Shown in pieces: positions 1-8,491 of a DNA stretch of 21,952 bases. The notes below the pieces were generated by a model. The model did no database searches and was not told where the DNA came from. It saw nothing but the letters and a program-made list of their open reading frames with translations. Made by a program: the position numbers and the translations under genes. The stretch is taken from positions 1-21,952 of the forward strand of contig CADBLZ010000014.1 in the NCBI GenBank assembly GCA_902795675.1, in the 5' to 3' direction. The DNA comes from an uncultured Erysipelotrichaceae bacterium. GTDB taxonomy: Bacteria; Bacillota_I; Bacilli_A; RF39; UBA660. Every line of letters starts with the position of its first letter. The stretch's first letter is position 1.

Positions 1-1
1 A

Positions 2-3000
2 GAAGTACCTTTCACTGAAGCTGAAATAGCTAAAACTTGTTGTAGTGTATGGAAAAACACTAATCCAGAAGCATACAATTTACATTGTACTTTAAATAAC
101 TGTTTTGCAATTGATTACAAACTAGTTTGTGATACTTCTGGTGAAGGATCAGCATATGAACCAAGTTATGTAAGAGAAGCAGTTTACTATGGTGAAAAAG
201 ATCACCGTCACTTCAATTGTATAATCGATGCTTATACGCCTGATACAGACATACAAATTTCAAACACTAATTTAAAACGTGATGAAGGCGGAAATGAAAT
301 TCAAATTAAAGCCTTAACAGGTAATAATTACTGTGCTGGTACATGTTTTGAAGACTGGGATATTTATACACCAGGATTCGATAACTTTACTGGTGAACGT
401 GCTGTTGTAGCTGGTTCATTCTTCAGAATCGAACAAGACATTTACTTCAGTACAACAAGATCATGTCAAACAACATTTATCAACTATGAACAATATAAAC
501 ACGATATGGAAATATCTTCTAAAAATATAGTTGATTATGAAAATAAAATAAATAAAGCAGCTCATACTGAAACATCTGCAGATAATATTGCGTGTGATTC
601 TAATGCAACATGTGGAAATACTAGCGGAACTGGTACAGTAGCTGATGACCAAGGTGATATTGAAGCTCAAAGTAACCCATCAAAAGAAGCTCAACCAAGT
701 AATGGAAAAGCTACATGGACAGTAAGTGGTGAACCTGAGAGTTACTTTATGTCAACTACTCACGTAGACAAGGTATGTGATGAAGGAACTAGAGATAAAG
801 GTAAATGTTACAAGAGTTATGATGCATGTAGTTCAGATTATACAGAATCAAACGGAAAGTGCTATAAATGTTCAACAACAGGATATACATATGATTCTGC
901 ATCAGGAAAATGTAAGAATGGTACAGCAGAAGCGACTGCTACTGAAGATGATTATGATGATTGTAGTTCAGGATGGACTAAAGATAATGGCCAATGTGAA
1001 AAAGCTGCTGCGTGTGGAACTGCATCACAAACAGACGGACAAGTAGTATCTAATTCAGATTATAACCAAGGCATTTGCTATGAACAATATGATAAGAGAT
1101 CATGCTACTCTTATACGTTAACTATTACTGGCATTGACTACATGTGGTATGAAGATAAAATCAATGATGGCGGATTTAAAGATGATTATGACAAAGATTC
1201 ATTCTTATCAAATAATCTAACGAAAATTTTATACACTAATGGTACATTAGCAGATTATGGTACTCCAAAGATTACAGGTACTAAAACGAATTCGCCAGAT
1301 GATAGAGATGCTACTCGTGAAGGAAATTGTACAACAGATATAAACGCACAAAGTGAAGAGAGTGAAAACCATACTGACGAAATGAAATACTGGTTATTAA
1401 CTGGATCTAATAACTTGAAATCTCAAGCAATAGATTTACCTAAGAGTACAATTACAACAAATCAAGGCAATATTACAACAGAAATAGAAAAAGTTAATAA
1501 GAGAGCGAAAGACATGACAACATGTCAAAACTGGAAAATGTATGATAGTAAAGAAAATCCAAATGGTGGCAAACAACAAGGATATAATGCTGATGGAACA
1601 TTTAAACCATTAGAATCAGATTTTGCACACCTAGGATTAACTTTAAAATATGAAATTGATGGTGTAGACTCTCAATATGATCCACAAGGATACTATAGAT
1701 ATGAAGAAACTGAATATCAAACTATTCTTGGTGAAAACAATAAGTTAGTAGAAGATACTGTTTATAACTTCAGTGATCCTAACGATTTCAATAGTGTAGG
1801 ACTTTCTAGAAAGAAATTGGGAGATAATGAATGTACTAATGTAACAGTAAGTGGCATTACATTACCAATTTGTAAAGATAATGTTACAATCAACTTCTTC
1901 GAACCACTTAATAAAGCTTCTTATAAGGTTCTAGCAAATCATCTTAAAGTAAATAACTTACGAAATCATATTTGGGATCAAGAAAAAGCCGATATTTATG
2001 GTGGCGAAATTGGTGATGCCGGATCATTCGATAGTTATGATGGTAGACCAACAAAATCTAAAGTTGTTTACTTCTGTTCTTCAAGCTCTGGTTATACATG
2101 GGCTCAAGTAAATAGTGGAAATGAAGCAAATTGTAGAAAATATAACTTAAATTACTATGAAACAGCATATATTAAACAAACATTACAAAATGCTGCATTC
2201 TATCGTAATGAAGGTGGATGGTTCATCAATCTTCGAAGCGATGTTGTTGTACATGGTGTAGATAGTCAAAACTGTGAATCTGGTAAGTATTCTGATTGTT
2301 ATAAAAAAGAACTTGCAGATGCAGAAAGTCACTACACTGGTGCAGACAAAAAAGAAGCTTACTTCTCATTATTAAATACAATCAATCAAAACGTAATGCC
2401 TGTTAAGGCAACTACTCGTAGAGGTCTTTACCAATATGTATATGCAATTTATAACATTGGTCTAGATCCAGAAGGTAAACCAAACGGTCGTTTAATTGGT
2501 GGAGATAGTTCTGGTACAGCTCATCCATTATCATCTACTGCTACACATGCATGCTTCTATGAAGTACTTGAAACATTATGTCATTGTTGTGGTCAACCAA
2601 TTGGTACTACTTCAACTGAAATAAGTTCACATGTATCTGACGATGATAAGAACCAAGTAGCTGGTGATCATGGAATGCCAACAACAGACTTTAGTGGTAT
2701 CTTCTTAAATGAAGATGGTTCAATCTCTGTTTATAATTCAACAGTTTCACTATATAACTTATTCCCTAACGGAACAGCATCAGCTAACTTCCAAACAAAT
2801 AACTTCAAGTTAGATGATACAATCGTTCAAACTGATCAAGGTGCTCAAGCACTTAGCGGTATTGAAAAGAAGGGTGAAAAAATCTACGATGAACCTGCTG
2901 AATATGCATATCAATTAAGACCAAATACAATAGCTTATATTAGAAGCTATAATAAGAACAACGATTATGTTCATAATAAATTAAAAGCAGTTGCTGCTGT

Positions 3001-3298
3001 AGAAATGAGTTCAGGTAACTTAAATAGAGACCTTGATGATTCAAATGATACATGTTCTAAATCATATGGTTGTCAAAGATTCATTGAATGGGGCAGCACA
3101 TTCCTAGAAGATAAGATGTCTGATTTCGTATACTTAACTGCAGATAACATCTTAACATCTAGAACAGGAAATAATAATATTTGTACAGTTTCAGCTGGAA
3201 CAGATCCAACAAGTTACATGTTAAGTCATACAGAATGTCGATTCTTAATATATAAAGCATCTACATCTGTTGGTGATGTTTACTTACCATTTAAATAG
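2..3298 (+). CDS. Large cysteine-rich, probably extracellular protein (5' end outside window)
   Basis: The reading frame is open from the first complete codon (position 2) to a TAG at 3296-3298, so at least 1,098 residues are present and the true start lies upstream. The Met at 506 is internal. I count about 38 cysteines, unusual for a Bacillota protein and consistent with a disulfide-stabilised exported protein. The rest is rich in Asn, Asp, Ser, Thr, Tyr and Gly. A repeated cysteine motif occurs near 827-997, and a dense cluster (HCCG, preceded by LC) is encoded near 2575-2592. I see no membrane helix, LPxTG signal or catalytic motif in this part. The next gene starts 18 bases after the stop, so the protein is probably co-expressed with the pilus locus. 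It may be an adhesin, tip or sheath component. No family was recognised. Confidence 0.85.
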   Translation, partial: EVPFTEAEIAKTCCSVWKNTNPEAYNLHCTLNNCFAIDYKLVCDTSGEGSAYEPSYVREAVYYGEKDHRHFNCIIDAYTPDTDIQISNTNLKRDEGGNEIQIKALTGNNYCAGTCFEDWDIYTPGFDNFTGERAVVAGSFFRIEQDIYFSTTRSCQTTFINYEQYKHDMEISSKNIVDYENKINKAAHTETSADNIACDSNATCGNTSGTGTVADDQGDIEAQSNPSKEAQPSNGKATWTVSGEPESYFMSTTHVDKVCDEGTRDKGKCYKSYDACSSDYTESNGKCYKCSTTGYTYDSASGKCKNGTAEATATEDDYDDCSSGWTKDNGQCEKAAACGTASQTDGQVVSNSDYNQGICYEQYDKRSCYSYTLTITGIDYMWYEDKINDGGFKDDYDKDSFLSNNLTKILYTNGTLADYGTPKITGTKTNSPDDRDATREGNCTTDINAQSEESENHTDEMKYWLLTGSNNLKSQAIDLPKSTITTNQGNITTEIEKVNKRAKDMTTCQNWKMYDSKENPNGGKQQGYNADGTFKPLESDFAHLGLTLKYEIDGVDSQYDPQGYYRYEETEYQTILGENNKLVEDTVYNFSDPNDFNSVGLSRKKLGDNECTNVTVSGITLPICKDNVTINFFEPLNKASYKVLANHLKVNNLRNHIWDQEKADIYGGEIGDAGSFDSYDGRPTKSKVVYFCSSSSGYTWAQVNSGNEANCRKYNLNYYETAYIKQTLQNAAFYRNEGGWFINLRSDVVVHGVDSQNCESGKYSDCYKKELADAESHYTGADKKEAYFSLLNTINQNVMPVKATTRRGLYQYVYAIYNIGLDPEGKPNGRLIGGDSSGTAHPLSSTATHACFYEVLETLCHCCGQPIGTTSTEISSHVSDDDKNQVAGDHGMPTTDFSGIFLNEDGSISVYNSTVSLYNLFPNGTASANFQTNNFKLDDTIVQTDQGAQALSGIEKKGEKIYDEPAEYAYQLRPNTIAYIRSYNKNNDYVHNKLKAVAAVEMSSGNLNRDLDDSNDTCSKSYGCQRFIEWGSTFLEDKMSDFVYLTADNILTSRTGNNNICTVSAGTDPTSYMLSHTECRFLIYKASTSVGDVYLPFK
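827..997 (+). repeat. Cysteine-rich short repeats inside the large extracellular protein
   Basis: Three related segments are encoded here: CSSDYTESNGKC (827-862), CSTTGYTYDSASGKC just after it, and CSSGWTKDNGQC (962-997). The first and third have the same spacing (Cys, ten residues, Cys) and share the pattern C-S-S-x-[YW]-T-x-x-N-G-x-C. The middle copy has a slightly longer spacer. These look like small disulfide-closed surface modules. Confidence 0.6.
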
Positions 3299-3316
3299 AA
3301 CGGAGGTAAAGAAAAT

Positions 3317-3778
3317 ATGAAAGAGTCATACTGGGGTTATTGGTTAATATTATTATCAATCTTTATTGTAGTAGTTATGCTTCTTACTCAAGAAGCAACT
3401 ACTACCAATACTGAAGATTATTACCAATTAAAAGAAGTTGCTAATAGTGCTGTTTATGATTCAATTGATTATTCTTACTTTAGACAAACAAATCAATTAA
3501 GAATAATTAAAGAGTTATTCGTAGAAAACTTCGTAAGAAGATTTGCTCAAACAGTAAATATGACACGTACTTATGATATTTCATTCTATGATATATACGA
3601 ATTACCTCCTAAGGTAAGTATAAAAATAGAAACTGAAACAAATAATTACATGATTGCAAATACACAAAAGGATTTGAAGGTAACAAATAGTATCGATTTA
3701 ATCGTTGAAGTTGGTGACCTAACTTCAAAAGTAAATGGTACACCAGAGAATTCATTCAAGTGTAAATATAATACATAG
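3317..3778 (+). CDS. Small membrane-anchored pseudopilin-like protein
   Basis: The product has 153 residues: MKESYWGYW, one hydrophobic helix (about residues 8-24), then a soluble domain of roughly 125 residues predicted to lie outside the cell. The topology resembles TadE/TadF-type minor pilins or pseudopilins. The MKE start matches the pilin-like genes at 7961, 8242 and 8492. There is no leader ending in the G/xxxxE cleavage site of class III prepilins. A GGAGG at 3302-3306 sits 10 bases before the ATG. The gene lies between the large cysteine-rich gene and cpaB in an apparent operon. No family was recognised with confidence. A minor pilin or an assembly-platform partner is the best guess from size, topology and context. 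Confidence 0.8.
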   Translation: MKESYWGYWLILLSIFIVVVMLLTQEATTTNTEDYYQLKEVANSAVYDSIDYSYFRQTNQLRIIKELFVENFVRRFAQTVNMTRTYDISFYDIYELPPKVSIKIETETNNYMIANTQKDLKVTNSIDLIVEVGDLTSKVNGTPENSFKCKYNT

Positions 3779-3796
3779 TAGAGAGAAGGAATAAAA

Positions 3797-4612
3797 ATGG
3801 GAAATTTATTAGTGCCTTTTAAAAAGTTTTTAAGTAATAAAAACACAGTTACAATACTAGGTGTATTATTAGGTATCGTTGTTTTATACTTTGGTTATAC
3901 ATGGCGAATTAATAGTTCTGTATCACCAGTTAAAATACCATATGCTAATACTACATTAATTCAAGGAACAAAAATAACAGAAGACGTGGTTAGTTACACA
4001 GAAGTCCCAAAAGACCTTCTTAACAATATGTCAAATGTTCAAACAAATATAAATCAAATAGTAGGACAATTAGTATCATTCGATGCTAAGATTCCAGTTA
4101 ATAGTTATTTCTTTAGTGAGAGTTTAATTTCAGAAGATGAAATGCCAGATTCAATATTCTCAAACATTCCAGATGGTTATACAATCTTCTCACTAAAAGT
4201 TGATAACCATTCAACATATGCAAACTCAATCTTCCCAGACGATACTATCGACTTATATATTTATACACAATATGGCGATAGAGATGCTGGTGAAGAAGAA
4301 AAACCATTATTTGGTCGTTTCATAACTAGTATTCAAGTATTAGCTGTTAAAGATGGAAAAGGCCAAAACGTATTTAGAAATAAGGATGATATAGGTGACC
4401 CTGAAGAATTATTATTCGCTGTACCTGAAGATCTATTCTTATTATTAAATAAAGCAATTAAACTTGGTGTTGAAATTACACCAGTTCCACGTAACCAAAG
4501 TTACTCTGAACATGCTGGTGCAACAGAAGTTACAAATGACTTCCTAGAACAAATTATTCTAGAACAAACATATCAAATACCAGGTGAATGTACAGATTTA
4601 ACTCAATGCTAA
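3797..4612 (+). CDS. cpaB: Flp/Tad pilus assembly protein CpaB/RcpC (SAF domain)
   Basis: The 271-residue protein starts with a short cytoplasmic segment and one transmembrane helix (about 16-35). A SAF-like region follows (about 45-110: IPYANTTLIQGTKITEDVVSYTEVP and a conserved 'VGQLVSFDAKIPVNSYF' region), then an RcpC-like beta domain (about 125-230) with 'PDDTIDLYIYT' and 'ITSIQVLAVKDG'. CpaB/RcpC proteins are periplasmic or exo-membrane Tad components thought to couple the machine to the cell wall or, in Gram-negatives, to the secretin. No secretin is seen here, as expected for a monoderm. The C-terminus carries two Cys (GECTDLTQC), a possible disulfide. The order cpaB-cpaF-tadB-tadC is the normal Tad order and supports the call. 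Confidence 0.88.
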   Translation: MGNLLVPFKKFLSNKNTVTILGVLLGIVVLYFGYTWRINSSVSPVKIPYANTTLIQGTKITEDVVSYTEVPKDLLNNMSNVQTNINQIVGQLVSFDAKIPVNSYFFSESLISEDEMPDSIFSNIPDGYTIFSLKVDNHSTYANSIFPDDTIDLYIYTQYGDRDAGEEEKPLFGRFITSIQVLAVKDGKGQNVFRNKDDIGDPEELLFAVPEDLFLLLNKAIKLGVEITPVPRNQSYSEHAGATEVTNDFLEQIILEQTYQIPGECTDLTQC

Positions 4613-4644
4613 TAATAAAACAAGAATAAAAAGAAGGTGAAGAT

Positions 4645-6177
4645 ATGGATGAGAAGAATGTCTTCTCCCAAATGGATTTTGGTCCGTTGTCAGAATTCCT
4701 TGAAGATGATGACGTAACCGATATATCCTACAGTAATGGTGGCCAAGTATGGCTAAAAACATTATCTAAAGGTGTATATCAAGTTGAACGACCAGATATT
4801 AATAATCCATTCATGGAAAAACTTGCATTCCAATGCTCTAACGTAATGGGTAGAACTTTCAATATGGCTCATCCATTCCTAGATGCTGAAAGTGCTGAAT
4901 TACGTATGAACTTCGTACATGACTCCATTGCAACCAATGGAGTTGCGTGCTTAATTCGTAAGACTCCAGCCAAAATCAGATTAAACAAAGATAAATTACT
5001 AGGTGAACAATATGTTACATCACAAATGCACGATTTCTTAATCAAATGTATTTGGAGTCACTGTAATATACTAATCGCCGGTGAAACTGGTTCAGGTAAA
5101 ACAGAACTTGTTAAGTACCTAGCTAGTAATACAAAAGAAGATGAAAAAATCATATCTATTGAGGATACATTGGAACTTCACTTAGATAAGATTTTCCCAC
5201 ACCGTGATATCGTAGCAATGAAAACTAATAATATTGCTTCATATACTGAAGCATTAGTAGCCTGCATGAGACAGAACCCAATATGGATTCTACTTGCCGA
5301 AGTTCGTTCTGCTGAAGCAGTACAAGCTGTACGTAACTCAATTTCATCAGGTCACCACATTATTTCAACAATCCATGCCGATAAAGCGGTAAATATACCA
5401 ATGCGTATGTACGCCTTACTAGAAGGTAGCCAAGATATTCAACAATACTTAGCTTCTATTCATAGATATATTCAAATTGGTATTTATGTTAAAGGTTATT
5501 ATAGTCAAGCCTTAGGAAGATTCCAACGTGAAATAATGCAAGTTTGTGAATTCTTCGTAGATGATGCTACTAATAGACCAATGACTAATGTTTTATATGA
5601 AAAAACATTAGATGGACGTGTTACTTTACGTAACCCAACAAAACAATTATTAGATTATATGGCAATAGGTAACGTTTACTTTGATTCTCCTGATGTCTTT
5701 GGTATAGGCGATGCTGAAACTAAAGAAGATACATCAAACTTAAGAGATTCTGCTGCTGATAATCTAGCAAATAAAAAGACTGAGAATAAAATGGCTGAAA
5801 TGATGAATGGTGAAGTAGGTGAAGAGGAAGAAAGTACTTCAGAAGAAGGAACTCAAACTTCTACATCTGAAACTCCTAGTGCACCAGCTGAACAAGCACC
5901 AAGTGCTCCAGTTCCAGCACCAGAGCAAACTGAAACACCAGTACAACCAGCAGAACCACAACCTGTGGCTGCTCAACCAGTTGCTGAACAACCTGCAGTA
6001 TCAAATGTTAATCAACCTGCACCAGTTGCTCCAACTCCAGTAGCACAACCTGCTCCAGTACAAAGTACTCAAGCACCAACTACTGTGTCTCCTGTACAAC
6101 CAACACAGCCTAATGCGTTACAAGGCCTAGCTACACCTGTTCAAACAAGTAATGCTAGTGTTCCTGACGTATTGTAA
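4645..6177 (+). CDS. cpaF: CpaF/TadA-type secretion ATPase (VirB11 superfamily) with Pro/Ala/Gln tail
   Basis: This is the hexameric ATPase that powers Tad pilus assembly at the inner face of the membrane. Walker A GETGSGKT is at residues 146-153, the acidic Asp box SIEDTLELH at 171-179, Walker B WILLAEVR at 214-221 and the His box GHHIISTIHA at 236-245. The N-terminal domain (1-115) matches the CpaF/VirB11 layout. The core ends near residue 355. From about 370 to 510 the chain is acidic and then rich in Pro, Ala, Gln and Thr, clearly low complexity and unlike ordinary CpaF proteins. The SD AAGGTG lies before the ATG. Homologous VirB11 ATPases serve type IV secretion systems, which matters because VirB-type genes follow in the same locus and no separate VirB11 is present. 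Confidence 0.95.
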   Translation: MDEKNVFSQMDFGPLSEFLEDDDVTDISYSNGGQVWLKTLSKGVYQVERPDINNPFMEKLAFQCSNVMGRTFNMAHPFLDAESAELRMNFVHDSIATNGVACLIRKTPAKIRLNKDKLLGEQYVTSQMHDFLIKCIWSHCNILIAGETGSGKTELVKYLASNTKEDEKIISIEDTLELHLDKIFPHRDIVAMKTNNIASYTEALVACMRQNPIWILLAEVRSAEAVQAVRNSISSGHHIISTIHADKAVNIPMRMYALLEGSQDIQQYLASIHRYIQIGIYVKGYYSQALGRFQREIMQVCEFFVDDATNRPMTNVLYEKTLDGRVTLRNPTKQLLDYMAIGNVYFDSPDVFGIGDAETKEDTSNLRDSAADNLANKKTENKMAEMMNGEVGEEEESTSEEGTQTSTSETPSAPAEQAPSAPVPAPEQTETPVQPAEPQPVAAQPVAEQPAVSNVNQPAPVAPTPVAQPAPVQSTQAPTTVSPVQPTQPNALQGLATPVQTSNASVPDVL

Positions 6178-6191
6178 AGAGGAGGTTAAAT

Positions 6192-7085
6192 ATGGAATTA
6201 GTTTTATGGTTAATAATAGCAATTTTCGTATTAGCTTATCGTTATAATACGGGTGATAACGTTTATAAATTCTTCGCTGACACTGTATCAAATGTATATA
6301 ATACATATGCACCATACAGTTTCAAAGAAGTACGACAAAAAACAAAAGAATTAGGATTTGAATACACTGCTCGTCAATATGCTACACAAATAGCTATGTT
6401 TGGTGGAGCAGCTGGATTCATATCATTTATGTATTTTTATAGTATTCCTATAACAATTCTTTACGCTGTAATAGCAATCTTATTTGTACCATATATTGCT
6501 TACTTAAATACAATGCGTAAATATAGTGAGTATATCTTTGAACAAGTTCAAGTATATACAACAAATACTATAATGGAATTTGGTACAACACAATCATTCG
6601 TAAAAGCCCTTGAAGGTGTTTGTTCTTCAGGTATTCTTGAAGATCCGGTTTTAAGAGATGTTAAAAGAATGATTAAAATGGCTTATGACAATGGTACAAT
6701 TGACCAATCAATTGAATTCTTCAATGATGCTTACCCATATTATATGGTTAAGAACATGCACCAATTATTCTTACAAATAACAAAAGAAGGTGCTCGTGAT
6801 TCTGGTGAAGCACTAGAATTAATGTCAATGGATATCGATGCCTTAGTTGAAGGTGTATATCGTGACCGTATGGATAGACAACAATTCCATAAGAAATTCT
6901 TAACATTCGGTATAGTATTATTCTTATTGGTAATGGTTATTCAATTATTATTTGGTCGTGCATCATACATGAACCTAATAAAAGAGTGGTATGTACAATT
7001 AATACTACACGCAATAATAGTCGTTAATAGTGTCTTCTTAATAAAAGGTGAAAAATACTATAACGAAGACGTAGGAGTTGAGTAA
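6192..7085 (+). CDS. tadB: Tad pilus inner-membrane platform protein TadB (T2SSF family)
   Basis: The 297-residue protein has hydrophobic helices near residues 2-17, 66-82, 84-106, 236-256 and 266-286. A soluble T2SSF-like domain (about 110-235) separates the central and C-terminal helices. The pattern of a short helical bundle with 'LEDPVLRDVKRMI', 'DQSIEFFNDAYP' and 'GALELMSMDID'-like segments is typical of TadB. It is expected to form the platform with TadC on which CpaF acts. The SD GAGGAGG lies 14 bases after the cpaF stop. The gene ends one base before the start of tadC, so the two are translationally linked. Assignment to TadB rather than TadC rests mainly on position. Confidence 0.88.
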   Translation: MELVLWLIIAIFVLAYRYNTGDNVYKFFADTVSNVYNTYAPYSFKEVRQKTKELGFEYTARQYATQIAMFGGAAGFISFMYFYSIPITILYAVIAILFVPYIAYLNTMRKYSEYIFEQVQVYTTNTIMEFGTTQSFVKALEGVCSSGILEDPVLRDVKRMIKMAYDNGTIDQSIEFFNDAYPYYMVKNMHQLFLQITKEGARDSGEALELMSMDIDALVEGVYRDRMDRQQFHKKFLTFGIVLFLLVMVIQLLFGRASYMNLIKEWYVQLILHAIIVVNSVFLIKGEKYYNEDVGVE

Positions 7086-7086
7086 T

Positions 7087-7875
7087 ATGTACATAGAGAT
7101 ATTGATAATAGGTGTAATATTATTCCTAGTTTTAACTGTTAACGGTTATATAAAGCCAAATAAATTTATACAAGACAACCAAGAAATATTCATGAAACTT
7201 AAAGAAGACAATTATGACTTTTTAGTAAGAGCAAAATATGGTGAAGGTGTAGATCCAGACGTATTATTCCAAAAAAGAATAAGAAACTGGTTACTAATCT
7301 CCGTTCTAGCAATATTCATAATGTTAGGAAGTTTATCACTTGTAAAAGTAATAATCGCCATCATATTAGGATTCGGTATGTTTAAATTAGATTACATGAA
7401 TTTACAAAAATTCTATAAGTCACATTTACAACAAATCGATTCAATGCTTCCATATTATCTAAAAGGTCTTGAAATATTAATTCAACACTACACTGTTCCA
7501 GTTGCAATTGGTAAATCTATTCCCGATGCACCAGATGTATTTAGATCAGGTTTAGTTGACTTAATTAATAAAATTAATGCTGGTGATTCCACAGTTAGAC
7601 CATATATGGAATTTGCCCAAACTTATCCAGTACGTGACTCAATGCGTATGATGCGTTTGTTATATCGTTTAAGTTTAGGTCGTCAAGAGAGAAAACAAGA
7701 ACAATTAAATACGTTCTCAAAAACAATATCTAACTTACAAGAAAAAGCTCGTGAAACTAGATATAAGGAACGTCTTGATAAAATGGAATCAAAAACAATG
7801 CAAATGTTAATTGCAACCGGCTTAGGTGTAATGGTATTACTAGTAATTGCCGTAATGCAATTAATGCATCAATAA
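7087..7875 (+). CDS. tadC: Tad pilus inner-membrane platform protein TadC (T2SSF family)
   Basis: The protein has 262 residues from the ATG at 7087. A TTG at 7078 is also in frame, but GGAG at 7074-7077 abuts it and is correctly spaced (9 bases) from the ATG. Helices are near residues 3-20, 68-98 and 238-258. The soluble T2SSF-type domain lies between them, including 'IDSMLPYYLKGLEILIQ' and a basic coiled segment 'RQERKQEQLNTFSKTISNLQEKARETRYKERLDKME' at about 199-234. It directly follows tadB, as in Tad operons. It should pair with TadB as the platform for pilin extraction. There is no stem-loop terminator after it. A promoter in the following gap starts the pilin block. Confidence 0.87.
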   Translation: MYIEILIIGVILFLVLTVNGYIKPNKFIQDNQEIFMKLKEDNYDFLVRAKYGEGVDPDVLFQKRIRNWLLISVLAIFIMLGSLSLVKVIIAIILGFGMFKLDYMNLQKFYKSHLQQIDSMLPYYLKGLEILIQHYTVPVAIGKSIPDAPDVFRSGLVDLINKINAGDSTVRPYMEFAQTYPVRDSMRMMRLLYRLSLGRQERKQEQLNTFSKTISNLQEKARETRYKERLDKMESKTMQMLIATGLGVMVLLVIAVMQLMHQ

Positions 7876-7898
7876 TGTAAAATTAATTATTATATTAA

Positions 7899-7927
7899 TT
7901 GATAAATAAAAAATAATGTATTATAAT
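7899..7927 (+). promoter_or_regulatory. Sigma-A-type promoter for the pilin block
   Basis: TTGATA at 7899-7904 and TATAAT at 7922-7927 are separated by 17 bases, a near-consensus housekeeping promoter. It lies in the only sizeable gap of the Tad region, immediately before the two small pilin genes. It would allow their higher expression relative to the machine genes upstream. Confidence 0.75.
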
Positions 7928-7960
7928 TTAATTATAGTAGAGTGAGGAGGATAATAATAT

Positions 7961-8200
7961 ATGAAAGAAGCTACAGGTGAATTAAACATGACTGTTGTTA
8001 CAGTAGTTGCTATAGCTGCTGTTGCTGCATTCTTCTATGCATTCGTATGGCCTGCTATTAAAACTAGTATTGAACAATCTACACACTGCGCTGACGCTGT
8101 TTGCCCAGGAACTAGTAGTACAGATGGTCTAGTTAGTTGTTTCTATTATGATGGTAGTTCAACTAAACAAATTAGCTGTAAAGCAAATAACAGCCGTTAG
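7961..8200 (+). CDS. Small pilin-like protein 1 (four cysteines)
   Basis: The 79-residue protein has a short N-terminus MKEATGELN, a hydrophobic helix of about 22 residues (11-33) ending in WP (30-31), then a short polar C-terminal domain with Cys at 43, 48, 60 and 73. Size and layout match the major Flp-type pilins of Tad systems: one helix and a small head. The classical class III leader with Gly before the cleavage point and Glu at +5 is absent. An AGGAGG at 7945-7950 precedes the ATG by 10 bases, and a strong promoter lies upstream, as expected for an abundant subunit. The next gene encodes a close paralogue. Candidate major pilin; not proven. Confidence 0.82.
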   Translation: MKEATGELNMTVVTVVAIAAVAAFFYAFVWPAIKTSIEQSTHCADAVCPGTSSTDGLVSCFYYDGSSTKQISCKANNSR

Positions 8201-8241
8201 TTAGTTCGATAACTAGTATATATTAGAAAGAAGAATAAAAA

Positions 8242-8481
8242 ATGAAAGAAGCTACTGGAGAATTAAATAATACTGTTATAGTAGTTATTATAGTATCTCT
8301 ATTAGTCTTCTTTTTCTTTTCAGTTATTTGGCCACTAATAAGCAAAGCTTTAGATAGACAATCTAACTGTGCGAATGCTGTATGTGATGTTGGATACAAT
8401 AATTCAACTACATACAGCGCACACTGTTATGATCCACAAGATTCAGATAGGGTTGTTTTTGAGTGTCCTTATAGAGGCTAG
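8242..8481 (+). CDS. Small pilin-like protein 2 (tandem paralogue)
   Basis: Also 79 residues, with MKEATGELNNT at the N-terminus, a hydrophobic helix (12-33) with WP again at 30-31, and Cys at 43, 48, 62 and 75. The C-A-[DN]-A-V-C block at 43-48 and the 13-residue spacing between the last two Cys are the same as in the preceding protein. The rest of the head differs. The pair therefore arose by duplication and diverged outside the helix and the cysteine scaffold. The ribosome binding site (GAAAGAAG) is weaker than that of the first copy, so this could be the less abundant subunit. The two pilins may copolymerise or be used alternatively. Confidence 0.82.
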   Translation: MKEATGELNNTVIVVIIVSLLVFFFFSVIWPLISKALDRQSNCANAVCDVGYNNSTTYSAHCYDPQDSDRVVFECPYRG

Positions 8482-8491
8482 GTGATAAAAG

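Noticed and set aside
506..508. ATG as the start of the large gene
   Set aside because: The frame is open without a stop back to position 2, has the same Cys-rich character upstream, and no Shine-Dalgarno precedes this ATG.
461..670. Minus-strand ORF of 69 codons
   Set aside because: It lies opposite the open frame of the large cysteine-rich gene, has no ribosome binding site and reads as low-complexity Ile/Phe/Cys sequence. Similar antisense ORFs at 3646, 6127, 10079, 13985, 15826, 16617 and 20711 are shadows too.
777..1046. 89-codon + strand ORF
   Set aside because: It overlaps the large gene in another frame and has no ribosome binding site. Its composition follows from the Cys/Gly/Lys codons of the real frame.
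5819..6043. 74-codon + strand ORF rich in Gln and Leu
   Set aside because: It is the alternative frame of the repetitive Pro/Ala/Gln tail of cpaF, without its own start signal.
7078..7080. TTG start for tadC
   Set aside because: The GGAG at 7074-7077 directly abuts it, while the ATG at 7087 has correct spacing.
7881..7900. AATTAAT/ATTAATT inverted repeat before the pilin promoter
   Set aside because: It is made only of A and T in a very AT-rich gap, with no G/C pair and no T run after it. It is too likely by chance to call an operator or terminator.
8202..8215. TAGTT/AACTA stem-loop between the two pilin genes
   Set aside because: The stem has five pairs and no T run follows. It is too weak for a terminator, and no role can be supported.
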